From: Leucaena leucocephala
Taxonomy: Eukaryota; Streptophyta; Magnoliopsida; Fabales; Fabaceae
Direction of reading: 5' to 3'
Length of the DNA stretch: 64,000 nucleotides
NCBI GenBank assembly: GCA_037074615.1
Contig: CM073515.1
Location: 17,011,001 to 17,075,000, forward strand
Positions 48,915-60,819 of the stretch are shown here, piece after piece. Made by a program: the position numbers and the translations under genes. Each line of letters begins with the position of its first letter. Positions within the stretch are counted from its first letter, which is position 1. The notes below the pieces were generated by a model, which worked only from the letters and a program-made list of their open reading frames with translations, was not told the origin of the DNA and did no database searches.

Positions 48915-51900
48915 TTTCATATCCTAATTTTTCCCTATATGTATAGTACTGATAGTGGAAAGAGGTTTAGGAAGGATTATGACAAAGATCAGAAGAAATG
49001 ATAAAAGTTAAATGAGTCTTGAAAGAAGAAAGGGACCTAAACGAAAATTGGAAAAGTTTAAAGGCCAAAAGTTAAAGTAGAAATAAATGTTGGGCCAAAA
49101 GCGGTAATTTCCAAAAGTTTAGGGACCTAAATGTAATTAAGCAAAAGGTCAGGGACATAAATGTAATTATGGAAAAGTTCAGCCAGAAAAGGCTTAGAAC
49201 TACCTGTAAGTATTTCAGTCCCATATTCCATCAGTAAATAGAGGAAGTCATGCTGGGTAATCTGGCATGATACAAAAATTTTATTAGGGCTCCAGATAGT
49301 AGAAAATTATCTGATAGTCTAAAAGTTATCTAATTTTTTATCAGATTCTATGGACATCAGATATATATGGGGGAATTATAGGAAAGTGTGCCCTACAGTG
49401 TCAAATGTTATGAATCTGACAGAACTCCATAAGAAGTTATGTATAAAAAGTTATTCACATATTAGTGAATTTTGACGGGAGTTTCATAACACCCATGATC
49501 CGATAATGGAACTTATCGGTATGTAAGCCTGGATAGAATGAGATCAGATGACCTCATATATAGGCCCATAATGACGCCAAGGAAAGCCCAAAACCCAGGG
49601 TACTAGTCAATCAGTAGAAGGGGCCAGTGCCAGAAAAAGTGCAAAATTACAAAAATGCCCCTGGATGCCTAGATTGTACCAGAGATGGATGAAGGGTATT
49701 TTGGTCATCTGGGATAGGATAAAAACGTGGCACATGGTATACACATGATTAGTTGAGTCAATATATGCCCTGAGGTAGTACGAAAAGGGGTGAAATGACA
49801 ATTATGCCCTTAGGGTCAATATAGTGCAAGAAAGGACACCAAGGGTATTTTGCTCATTTTCCAAGGGATCTGTAATTAAGTTGTGGCTAGTACAAGTATG
49901 TCAATGGTGTGAGAAGCCTAGACATTGATTTACAGGACAGAATACATATCCTGGTATATTATAAAAAAATTAGGAACAGAAAACAGTCCAGTTGCTGTGA
50001 AACTGCACCGATCGGTACTGGATTAGACTGGAATTTCTCCAGAAGGTTCCTTACACTATGAGCACGCCACATAACCCCTTGAGATGTCCCATGAGCTGGC
50101 CCACATGATGTCATAATTATTATTTTATGAAAAAGTTAAATCCAAGATGAAATGTGGGCCTTTAGATCAAATAGTAACCAAATCAATCTTAGCCATTCAT
50201 TTTTCTTGGATTTTGGCTATAAATACCCCTCCATTCTGCAACCAAACGGTAAGCTCATGGACCCTTGGGGAAACTCTTGCAAAATGAAAACTCAAGCCAA
50301 GACAAAGAAGATTCAAGGTTCCAAAGTTCAAGCAAGCTAGAGATTAAAGGTAAGCAATCTTTCCTAGCTTATTCTCCTTTGATTTGGGAGCTTGAACTTA
50401 GGGTTTTCATGGGGAAAAGTTGAGTTTTCTCTAAGGGGAGGTGCTGTCCAAAATCCATAGATGAAAGGGGAAAGAAGAAATTAAAGTTAGAAACTTATGA
50501 TTGATGCTTAAACAAGCTAGTTAAGAGATTGGTGGTTGAATCAAATTGATATTCTTGACTTTGCTATGGTGTGCCCTGTTCGGTATGCACTGTTCATGAG
50601 GGAAGGAAATGGAATTTCAATGATTTAATGCTTCCATTGAGTTTGTATGATGATTTTGTGTAGGATTGGAAAGGTTTTGAACCTTGGAAACATTAAAATC
50701 TCAAGGTTGTAGTCTTTGAGATTCCTTACGGTTACTGTTTACTCGCATGAACAGTGATTGGAATTTCATGATTTTGATGGTTCCAATGGTTTTAAAATGA
50801 AAAGTTGTGTGGGGTAAAGTGGAGAAACAAGTATGGGAAGCATTAGAATCAAAATGAGAATTTTTGAAAGAATTGTATGCTTATGTTCAGTTCTGTATAG
50901 CAGGCCATGAAAGAGCTGGAATTTCATGATTCTAAGCTCATAAATGAGTTCAAAAGATGAAATTATGTAGGTTAAAGTCAAGACATCAATTGATTCAAGA
51001 GCCAAGTGGATTAGTGAAGATTAGGGAAAGTTATGTAAAGAGGGTAACAAAGTCTTGAACATGGTTGGAATTCATGAGTCCTAATGAGTTATGTGATGAA
51101 TATGAATATGTTTAGGACCATAAAACATCCAAGAAGATGTTGGGAAGTGATGGACATAAAGTCTTCATGGTTGGAAAGCTAGGGAGCAAGGGCTAAAGGT
51201 CAAGAGAAAAGCTTAAGTGCAAGGTAGTGAACTTACCTCTTTATGTGCTTGATGTGGTATGCTTATGTGTTGACATGTATATGTTATTTGAATGATATTG
51301 TGACATGATAAATGATATTGAATATATTGTGAATAACATGTTTCCATGGCCATGCACTTTATGTAAAAGTATATAGCATGATGGCATGTCACTAATCAAA
51401 GAAAGTTAATGAAATTACATATCATGCATTAGCATCCATCTTGCATATTTAAGTGGTAATGTTTGCTACTGAGATTTCCTAAAATCTCACTCTCCCATAA
51501 CCAACCAATTTAGGCCAAGCATGAAGAAAAGGTATGCATGGAGAAGAGCTAAAGAATGGAAGAAAGTATTGAGATTTTAGCATATACTATAAATTGTCCA
51601 TGTATGTAAATGCCATATAAGGTGTCCATTTATGTGATGAAACTATTGTAATACTTATGTCATATGTACATGATGTATATGAATGTTAAGAAGCTTATTT
51701 AATGGCTTGTGCATGCTGAAAAAATTATCGGAAATGAAAGAAAAGAAACTGAAATGGTAAAAACGTAGGTCCTGAAACAGTTTTGTTGTGGCTTCAGTTT
51801 GACCTAGCAAATGAAGGAATTAGTTCACGAAATTTTATGAGCATGTAGTACACATCCATAGATTTAAGTGCATAGGCAGAACATTTCATTTGGATGTGTA

Positions 51901-52261
51901 TATCAAGAGAAATGATTTTCCAAAGTAAGGGACCAGAATCTGTTTCCAGAGTTTTTGACCAAATGAACAGTAAACTTCAACGAATAAACTGTATCAATTG
52001 GCTAATCATGTGGTCTAGAAATTATTTTTCCATTAAACTTCAAGATGTTATGTTCATTTATCTTTTTGAACCACTTCATTTTGAGTTTTCTAGAATTAAT
52101 TATGATTTTTTGAAGTTCGTTGTGTAATCTGGAATACCATATGAACAGTAACCCGAGAAAGAGTAAAATTCCAGATTTGGCTAATGGACTTCCAAGGTCT
52201 TGTAAGTGGTTCTAAATGCTACTGAATGGTCCCTAAGACGTATAAAAGTAAGGATGTTATA
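48915..52261 (+). mobile_element. Solo LTR L8
   Basis: 3347 bp with perfect TSD 'gttat' (48910-48914, 52262-52266). The ends have drifted: 'tttcatatcc' for TGTCATATCC at the start and 'ggatgttata' for GGATGTTACA at the end. TATAAATA is at 50218-50225. It is closely similar to L1 throughout and is the innermost element of the Athila-2 > L6 > L7 > L8 stack. Confidence 0.92.
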
Positions 52262-52900
52262 GTTATGATGCATAGATACTTTATTGTATAGGAGACCTTT
52301 TATGAAAACATGTAATGTGTGTATTAAGTACTCATTTTAGTTCTGGTTATGTTTTGTTGAGACTTGGGAAAAATAGTTAACTTTTGGATAAATGTATGAG
52401 ATTTTATAGTATGATAATACACATATTGAACTTCATTTCAGTACCAAGTACGCCTTATTCCAATATTTGTACAAAGAGAACGAATTTTTCAAAGTTAGGG
52501 AACCAAATCTAGAAACTGTGAAACTGACCAAATGAACAGTAATATTTCACACCAATACTGTATTAATTGGTATGGAGTTTGGTCATATTCATATTTTTCC
52601 TTTAAAGAAGCTTATTTTAGATTCATATAGCAAATTGAACCACTTCATTTTGAGTTTTCTACAATTAGTTATGAATTTTTGAAGTTTCATCACTTATCTG
52701 GAGTTTTGCCAAATGAACAGTAACTCATGGTCAAAAATTCTAGATTATGTAATTTGACTTCATTAATCTTATAAGTGGTTCTAGATGCTACTGTTTGGTC
52801 CCTAAGATGTTAAAAAGTAAGGTGTTACACAAAAGGCCATGAAATTAGTTCCAATGACTTATGAATGAGTATAATTGAGGTTAAAAGTAAGGATGTGACA

Positions 52901-53414
52901 AATACTAAGTCCTTGACCTATACTAGAATATCCTCAAGGATTCCCTTAGGATATTTAATTGACCTATTAGCTAACTGGAGCACTAAGCTTGTGTCTCTAA
53001 GATTGTTGATACCTAAGGATTGATATACCGATCAAGGCATTACATTAATGGTTGCCTCAAGATCTAGTAATGCTCCCTTAATAGAAACATTTCCTATAGT
53101 GCATGGGATTGTATAGGATCCTAGGTCTTGGCACTTAACAGGTAGTTTACCCTTAAAGAGTGATGACACATTAGCACTCACCTGGATTCTCTCAAGAGGC
53201 CTAAACTTCTTTTTATCAGCACACAATTCTTTCAAAAAAATTTCATATTTAGGATTTCTTTTGAGGAACACAACCAAAGAGATGTTTATTTCTAGCTTAT
53301 TAAATAGAGTATAAGCATCTTTTGCAAAATCAGGGTCAATATTTTTCTTTCTAGCAAAGTAAGAGTTAGGAAAATGGAGATCTTTTATACTTACCTCCTT
53401 ACCTTTGTGCATAA
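52901..53414 (-). pseudogene. Athila-2 gag C-terminus and protease N-terminal half
   Basis: A 126-codon minus frame (53412-53032) reads 'RRNPKYEIFLKELCADKKKF'-type sequence (first residue K in this copy), 'VSANVSSLFKGKLPVKCQDL', 'YTIPCTIGNVSIKGALLD' and 'LEATINVMP'. This is the gag-to-protease junction of Athila-type elements and is closely parallel to Athila-1 at 4840-5090. The catalytic Asp codon is at 53062-53064. The motif is D-L-E-A where D-x-G-A is expected, so the active-site glycine is lost. A stop follows 'NVMP'. The frame then continues through 52901 and, past L6, at 40976. It is interrupted on its other side by L9 at 53415. Confidence 0.82.
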
Positions 53415-56400
53415 TGAAACATCCTTACTTTCATAGGTATTAGAAACCATTTAGTAGCATTTAGAACCACTTACAAGACTTTAGAAGTCCATTAGCTAAA
53501 TTTAGAATTTTTCTCTTTCTCGAGTTACTATTCATATGGCATTCTAGATTATGTGATGAACTTCAAAAAATCATAATTAATTCTAGAAAAATCAAAATGA
53601 AGTAGTTAAAAAATATACACGAAGATAACAACTTGAAATTTAAGGAAAAAATAATTTTCAGACCAAATGATTAGCCAATTAATACAGTTTATTTGTTAAA
53701 AATTACTGTTCATTTGGTCAAAATTGCTGAAAATAGATTCTGATCCCTTATTTTGGAAAATTAATTCTCTTTGTACAGATATCAAAATAAGGTGTTCTTG
53801 GTGTCAAAATGAATCTTGACATGTTAACTAAATATTTATAAAATTTCATACATTTATCTCATCATTTACTATTTTTCATTACATCATGATCATCACTACT
53901 TTCATTGGTCAAATAGCAACATTTCATATAATAATTCCTCACATAACATTTATACTATCTAATCCCTAGCTTCTCTTCACGCTTCTTCAATCCTATTTCA
54001 TCCTTAACAACCTGTGGGATTGGGATTACATGGAATGGGATGAGATTTCTGGGGAAATCTCAGTAGCAAATGGTACTAAATGCATGCATTAATGTAACTA
54101 CTTGTGCTTGCTTGTAAAAGTGTTAACATTGCGTAATGTGCATGCTTCCATCTAACATATGAAATACAATTGGCCAAAATAATCATAGAAATAGAGCTAC
54201 ATACATAAGCACATATGCAATTCAACAAAGCCATAGCACAACCAAGCATAACATTCAATGCATACAAGTTTAGGATAAGTTTACTACCTCATATACTTGA
54301 CTCTCTTTCACTTTATCTTGCTTCTTTCTTCTCACTTCTCTTGGATATGTGGCTGCCTCTTTTGGAACATACCAATCACTTTCTAACATCACATAATCAT
54401 TCATCCATCACAATCTAACTTCCTTGAGCATTAAACTCACTTTAACTAACATAACTTCCTCTCAAACATTAGGCTCATTTAACTACATTAACTTTCCTTA
54501 ATCTTAACTAATGGACTTGGCCTTTGAATCAATTGATGTCTTGACTTTACCCTGCACACTTTCATCTTTTGAATCCATTTATGAGCTTAGAATCATGAAA
54601 TTTTAGCTCCTTCATGGCCTGCTGGATAGAACCAAACACATGTACATAATTCCTTCAAAAATTCTCATTTTGATTCTAATGCTTCCCATACTTGTTTCTC
54701 CACTTTATCCAACACAAATTTTCATTTTAAAACTATTGGAAGCATCAAAATCATGAAATTCCAATAACTGTTCATGCGAGTGAACAATAATAGAGGAGAA
54801 TTTCTAAAACTACAATCTTGGAATTTCAATGCTACCAAGGTTCAAAACCTATCCAACCTTACACAAAATCATCATATAAATTCAATGGAAGCATTATATC
54901 ATTGAAATTCCATTTCCTTCCAGCATGAACAGTGCAAACCAAATAGGTTCAATCATGACAAAGTCAAAAAAATCAACTTGATTCAACCACCAATCACTTA
55001 ACTAGCTTGTTTAAGCTTCAATCATATAATTCTAACTTAAATATCTTCTTTCTCCTTTCATCTAACATTTTTGGAAAGCACAACACCTCAGAGAAAACTC
55101 AACTTTCCCCCATGAAAACCCTAAGTTCAAGCTCCCAAATCAAAGGAAAATAAGCTAGGTTATATTACTTACATTTAATCTCTAGCTTGCTTGAACTTTG
55201 ATACCTTGAATCTTCTTTGTCTTGGCTTGAGTTTTGATTTTGCAAGAGTTTCCACAAGGGTTCTTGAGCTCACAGTTTGGAGGCTGAAATGAGGGGATAT
55301 TTATAAAAAAATCTCATGGAAAATCAATGGCCAGGATTACTTTGTGCACTATTTAATCTAAAGGCTTACATTTAATCTTGGATTTAACTTTTTCAAAATG
55401 AGAATTATGACTTCGTCCATGACATCATCAAGGGACAACTCATAGGTCTAGGTGGCACATTCCATGGGAGAGAAGCTTTTGGAAAAATTTCAGTCCAATT
55501 TCCCAAAAACCAAATTGTTTTATAAATCTAATTTTTCTAAATTTTCATAATATACTATCTAACCTTAAATCCGGTATCCGGATTCTTAGTACCATTGACA
55601 TTATTGGAATGGGCCAAAACTTAATTACATATCCCTTCAGAAATAACTAAAATGCCATTGGTTCACTGTCTTGTCCTATATTAACTCTAAGGGCATAATT
55701 GTTATTTTACACCTCTTTACTTCTTATCAGAGCATATACTGACACTGAATAATCACTTCTGTACTTGCCTGGACATTTTTGGCTTGTCCAAATGACCAAA
55801 ATTCCCTTTATCTAACTCTAACTCAATGACAGAACACAGTCGTATACCTTCAGTGGCATTTTTGTAATTTTATATTTTTCTGATCTTTATTAGCCCTAGC
55901 CCATATGCTTATCTGAAAATATCACCAGGTCTATAAGGCATCATTCTGGGCCCTCTGTATGATCCACTACCTTCATGGGCTCAATTCTTGAGAAAGTCCC
56001 CCGAAACATATTTATCGGGTGTTTTAAACTACTGTAAATTTTATAATAAATTCCACAGAACTCCTTTTTAAGCTCTGTCAGTTTTAAAAATTCTTATATT
56101 AATTATAGGAATTTATTGTCAAATTTCATCTGATTCTGAGGTACAGGAAATACTGTATTAATTTCCCTTTCTTCAAAGATTAATATAAATTTTTTGGGAC
56201 CTCATGTAACATCCTTACTTTTATACGTCTTAGGGACCATTCAGTAGCAATTAGAACCACTTACAAGACCTTAGAAGTCCATTACCCAAATCTGGAATTT
56301 TACTCTTTCTCGGGTTACTGTTTATATGATATTTCAAATTACGCAACAAACTTCAAAAAATCATAATTAATTCTAGAAAAATAGAAATATAGTGGTTTAG

Positions 56401-59400
56401 AAAGCTACATGAAGCTAACATCTTGAAATTTAAGGAAAAAATAATTTCCAGACAAAATGATTATCTAATTAATACAGTTTATTCAACAAATTTTACTGTT
56501 CATTTGGTCAAAAATCCTAGAAATAGATTCTGGTCCCTTACTTTGGAAAATCATTTCTCTTGATATACACATCCAAACGACAAGTTCTACCTATGCATTT
56601 AAATCTCTAGATGTGTGGTACATGCTCATAAAATTTCATGAACTAATTTCTTCATTTACTCGGTCAAACTGAAGCCACAACAACACTGCTTTAGGACCTA
56701 CGTTTTTACCATTTCAGTTTCTTTTCTTTCATTTCCAATAATTGTTTCAGCATGCACAAGCCATCAAATAAGCTTCTTAACATTCATATACATCATGTAA
56801 ATATGCCATAAGTATTACAAATAGTTTCATCACATAAATGGACACCTTACATGGCATTTACATACATGGACAGTTTATAGTATATGCTAAAATCTCAATA
56901 CTTCACTTTCTTTCTTCCATTCTTTAGCTCTTCTCCATGCATACCTTTTCTTCATGCTTGACCTAAATTGGTTGGTTATGGGAGAGTGAGATTCTAGGGA
57001 ATCTCAGTAGCAAACATTACCACTTAAACATGCAAGATGGATGCTAATGCATGATATGTAATTTCAATAAACTTTCTTTGATTAGTGACATGCCATCATG
57101 CTATATACTCTTACATAAAGTGCATGGCCATGGAAAACATGTTATTCACAATACATTCAACATCATTAATCATGTCACAACATCATTCAAATACCATATA
57201 CATGTCAACACATAAGCATACCACATCAAGCACATAAAGAGGTAAGTTCACTACCTTGCACTTAAGCTTTCCTCTTGATCTTTAGCATTTTCTCCCTAGG
57301 TTTCCAACCATGAAGACTTTATGTTAATCACTTCCCAACATATTCTTGGATGTTTCAAGGTCCTAAACACATTCATATTCATCACATAACTCATTAGGAC
57401 TCATGAACTCCAACCATGTTCAAGACTAACTTTGTTACACTCTTTATTGTCATAACTTTCTCTAATCTTCACTAATCCACTTGGCTCTTGAACCAATTGA
57501 TGTCTTGACTTTACCCTACACAACTTCATCTTTTGAATCCATTTATGAACTTAGAATCATAAAATTCTAGCTCCTTCATGGCCTGCTGTACAGAATTGAA
57601 CATAAGCATACAATTCTTTCAAAAAATCTCATTTTGATTGTAATGCTTCCCATACTTGTTTCTCCACTTTGCCCCACACAAATTTTTATTTTAAAACCAT
57701 TGGAGGCATCAAAATCATAAAATTCTAATCACTGTTCATGCGAGTGAACAGTACTGTGAGGAATCTCAAAGACTACAACCTTGAGATTTTAATGTTTCCA
57801 AGGTTCAAAACCTTTCCAATCCTACACAAAATCATCATACAAACTCAATGGAAGCATAAAATTATTGAAATTCCATTTCCTTCCCTCATGAACAGTGCAT
57901 ACCGAACAGGGCACACCATGGAAAAGTCAAGAATATCAACTTGATTCAACAACCAATCACTTAACTAGCTTGTTTAAGCTTCAATCATAAGTTTCTAATT
58001 TTAATTTCTTCTTTCCCCTTTCATCTATAGTTTTTGGGCAGCACCTCCCCTTAGAGAAAACTCAACTTTTCCCCCATGAAAAACCTAAGTTCAAGCTCTC
58101 AAATCAAAGGAAAATAAGCTAGGAGAGATTGCTTACCTTTAATCTCTAGCTTGCTTGAACTTCGATACCTTGAATCTTCTTTGTCTTGGCTTGAGTTTTC
58201 ATTTTGCAAGAGTTCCCCCAAGGGTTCATGAACTTACAGTTTGCTACAGAAATGAAGGGGGTATTTATAGAAAAATCTTGGTGGAAATCAATGGCCAAGA
58301 TTGATTTGGTTACTATTTGATCCAAGGGCTCACATTTAATCTTGGATTTTACTTTTTTATAAAGAAAATTGTGACAACATCATGAAATCACAAGGGACAC
58401 CTCAAGGGACACTTCATGGCTTATGTGGAGAAATCTTAGGGAGAGGAAGCTTCTGGAAAAATTCCAGTCCAGTCTGGTACCGATCGAAGCAGTTTCACAG
58501 CAACCAGACTGTTTTCTTTTTCTAATTTTTTTATAATATACCAGAATATGTATTCTATCTTAGAAATCAATGTCTAGACTCCTTATACCATTAACAATGA
58601 TGTACTAAATATTCTTCTGCCATTCATTCCTTGGAAAATGACCAAAATACCCTTGGTGTCCTTTCTTGCACTGTACTAACCCTAAGGGCATAATTGTCAT
58701 TGCACCCCTCTTTGTACTGCCTTATGGCATATACTGGCTCTAAATAATCACATTTATACTATGTGCCACGTTTTTAGCCTATCCCAGATGACCAAAATGC
58801 CCTCCATCCATCTCTAGTACAATCTGGGCATCCAGGGACATTTTCGTAATTTTGCACATTTTTTGGACACTAACCTCTTCTACTGATGAACTGGTACCCT
58901 AGGTTTTGGGCCCTCCTTAGCGTCATCATGGGCCTATATATGAGGTCATCTTATCTCATTCTATTCAGGCTCACATACCGATAATTTTTATTATCGGATC
59001 ACGAGTGTTATTAAACTCCCGTCAAAATTCACTATCATGGGAATAACTTTTTATACCGGACTTCTTCTGGGGTTCTATCAGATTCATAACATATGACACT
59101 GTAGGGCACAATTTCTTGTAATTCCCCTACTTATATCTAATGTCCATAGAATCTGATAAAAAATCAGATAACTTTTAGACTATCAGATAATTTTCTGCTA
59201 TTTGGAGCCATAATAAAATTTATGTATCATGCCAAATTAACCAGTGTAACTTCCTCTATTTACTAATGGAATGTGGGACTGAAAAACTTCCAGGCAGTTA
59301 TAACCCTTTCCTGGCTGATCTTTCTATAATTATAATTTTGCCCTTGAAATTTTCTCATATTTACATTTAGGTCCCTAAACTTTTGGAAATTACCACTTTT

Positions 59401-59612
59401 GGCCTTTAAACTTTTCTAATTTTTGTTTAGTTCCCTTTCTTCCTTCAAGACTCATTTAACCTCTATTATTTCTTCTGATAATCGTCGTAATCCTTTCCAA
59501 ACATCTTTCCACCATCAGCATTATCCAGATAGGGAAAAATCAGGATATGACACCTCAAATCAAAATTCTGTGTTGTATTAAACTGATCAGAATAATTTTC
59601 TCTACTTACTGG
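53415..59612 (-). mobile_element. Truncated LTR L9, containing L10
   Basis: Minus-strand long-family LTR beginning 'tgaaacatccttactttc' right after Athila-2 gag codons. The left flank is 'cataa'. Its parts are 53415-56204 and 59558-59612, split by L10. TATTTATA is at 55298-55305. It stops after 'ttactggtaa', several hundred bases short of the expected 'ggatatgaca' end, where fragment C begins. No right TSD can be found. Confidence 0.82.
56205..59552 (-). mobile_element. Solo LTR L10
   Basis: 3348 bp, 'tgtaacatccttactttt...aggatatgaca', with perfect TSD 'cctca' (56200-56204, 59553-59557), inserted into L9. TATTTATA is at 58262-58269. It is close to L1, the LARD-2 3' LTR and L8 in order and length. 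Confidence 0.93.
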
Positions 59613-60188
59613 TAATATAAACATTATTTATTTAATTAGTTTCTTATCAAATTATACAATATGTGATATTGTATTAATTTTGGAATTAATATAGATTAAT
59701 TCCAAGATCCAATTCGGTTGAGGAAAACGCAGAGCATCCTATATATCTGATTTTAGGAGCTACGATTTTTCAGCACACAACACACAACCCAAAAGGCCGA
59801 ATGGAATCTACAAAAGGTTTGCAGATAAGAAACTGCTGAAGTAGAGACGGAGAAGATGAATTCTTGAGAGAGCCTTGGAGGGACAGGAAATGCTAGCACG
59901 TCGTTCGTGGTTGGAACGCTGTTCGTGTGGATACCAATAGAGGAAGCTGACCTGAGGTGTCAACTTCTTGCGGTTAGAAAGAGAGCACGAGCCACTGAGA
60001 GAAGCTGTGGACATCTTCTTGAGATCGAAAAGAGATTACCAGTCGCAGAGAGAAGCTGTGGAAGTCGCTGAGGAACACCAAGGGTAATGCTTCTTTCCAC
60101 TTAACTTAAACACATACGGTAGATCCTGGCAAGGAATAGGGAAAAAAATTTTAAATTAATTTCCGCTGCTTGTCTTCCAATTCCTTTC
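59613..60188 (+). mobile_element. LTR fragment C, same family as A and B
   Basis: About 576 bp matching the last part of LTR B (from 'taatataaatattattta' near 42862 to its end), finishing 'ttccaattcctttca'. The left two thirds are missing. The left junction with L9 shares 'taa'. The right flank is Athila-2 gag. Confidence 0.8.
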
Positions 60189-60819
60189 ACCCACTGCATG
60201 AACTTTTTGTGTGGAATACAACTCTCTTTCAATCAGATTCATCCTCTTCTCTATTCTATTTCCCAGGGCTGCTATTTCTGCTAAGATCTCTTTTGAATTA
60301 CCTGAAGATGATATAAGCATTCTCTTTGGGTCCCCTGTCTGATGGTCTTCATTGGCCATTTTCTGGAATAACTCCTAACTTGCTTGTGAAGTCTTATCTC
60401 TCAAGGATTCATTTGCTGCAGCATTCAAAGAAACCTGATTATGAGGAAGTAGACCATAAAAAAATGTCTACTAAATCAGCCTTGGTCATGTTATGGTGAA
60501 AGCATCGAGCCAACAAGTTAAGAAATCTCGTCCAATACTTATATAAAGATTCTCCATCCTGTTGCAGAATATTAGTGATCTCCTTCTTCATTTGAGTGGT
60601 GTTTAAAGCTAGGAAAAACTGTTCAAGATAGTTTGACTTCAGTTGATCCCATGTAAGAGTGGAGAAATAAGTTGGTAAATTGTATAGCCACTCCTTAGCC
60701 TTCCCTTCCAAGGTAAAATAGAAATACCTCCTTAAGACATCATCCAATACAGTCATTAGAGGCTTCATTGAAGAACATATTATATTCATGGTTTGTAAGT
60801 GCTTGTGTAGATATTCTCC
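60189..60819 (-). pseudogene. Athila-2 gag (retrotransposon gag domain)
   Basis: A 128-codon minus frame (60825-60439, its first codons lying in L11) carries the capsid-type retrotransposon gag domain: 'EGKAKEWLYNLP', 'TWDQLKSNYLEQFF', 'QQDGESLYKYWTRF' and 'LLARCFHHN'. After a frameshift near 60462 the reading continues as 'FYGLLPHNQVSLNAAAN', then, past a stop near 60380, 'MANEDHQTGDPKR' to 60189. These are successive parts of an Athila gag in the right order. Gag would have formed the virus-like particle. The upstream end is cut by L11 and the downstream end by fragment C and the deletion. Confidence 0.85.

Larger units (their letters stand above)
45876..52829 (+). mobile_element. Solo LTR L7, with MITE and L8 inside
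   Basis: 'tgtaacatcccaaatttt...aaggtgttaca' with perfect TSD 'caaaa' (45871-45875, 52830-52834). After removing L8 and its TSD it is about 3.6 kb, or about 3.08 kb without the MITE as well. The TATA box is at 47076-47083. It starts with TGTAACATCCC rather than TGTCATATCC and is a separate subfamily of the long LTRs. Confidence 0.9.
40977..52900 (+). mobile_element. Solo LTR L6, host of a multi-level nest
   Basis: Plus-strand solo LTR 'tgtcatatccccaatttt...aaggatgtgaca' with perfect TSD 'aatac' (40972-40976, 52901-52905). It lies within the Athila-2 protease, and its removal restores that frame. Without the insertions B (41627-43401) and L7 (45876-52829) it is about 3.19 kb. TATA box TATAAATA is at 44028-44035. 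The last 66 bases (52835-52900) sit beyond L7. Confidence 0.9.
39991..60819 (-). mobile_element. Athila-2: second Athila-like element, minus strand, heavily nested
   Basis: Minus-strand pieces line up as gag (60819-60189), gag end/protease (53414-52901), protease end/linker (40976-40296) and an unrecognised frame (40265-39991). The protease frame is continuous across L6 once one TSD copy is removed. Between the two gag pieces some sequence is missing. No RT, RNase H, integrase or LTR of this element is identified, so its ends are unknown. The decayed ORF at 34.3-35.3 kb may belong to it. Confidence 0.7.
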
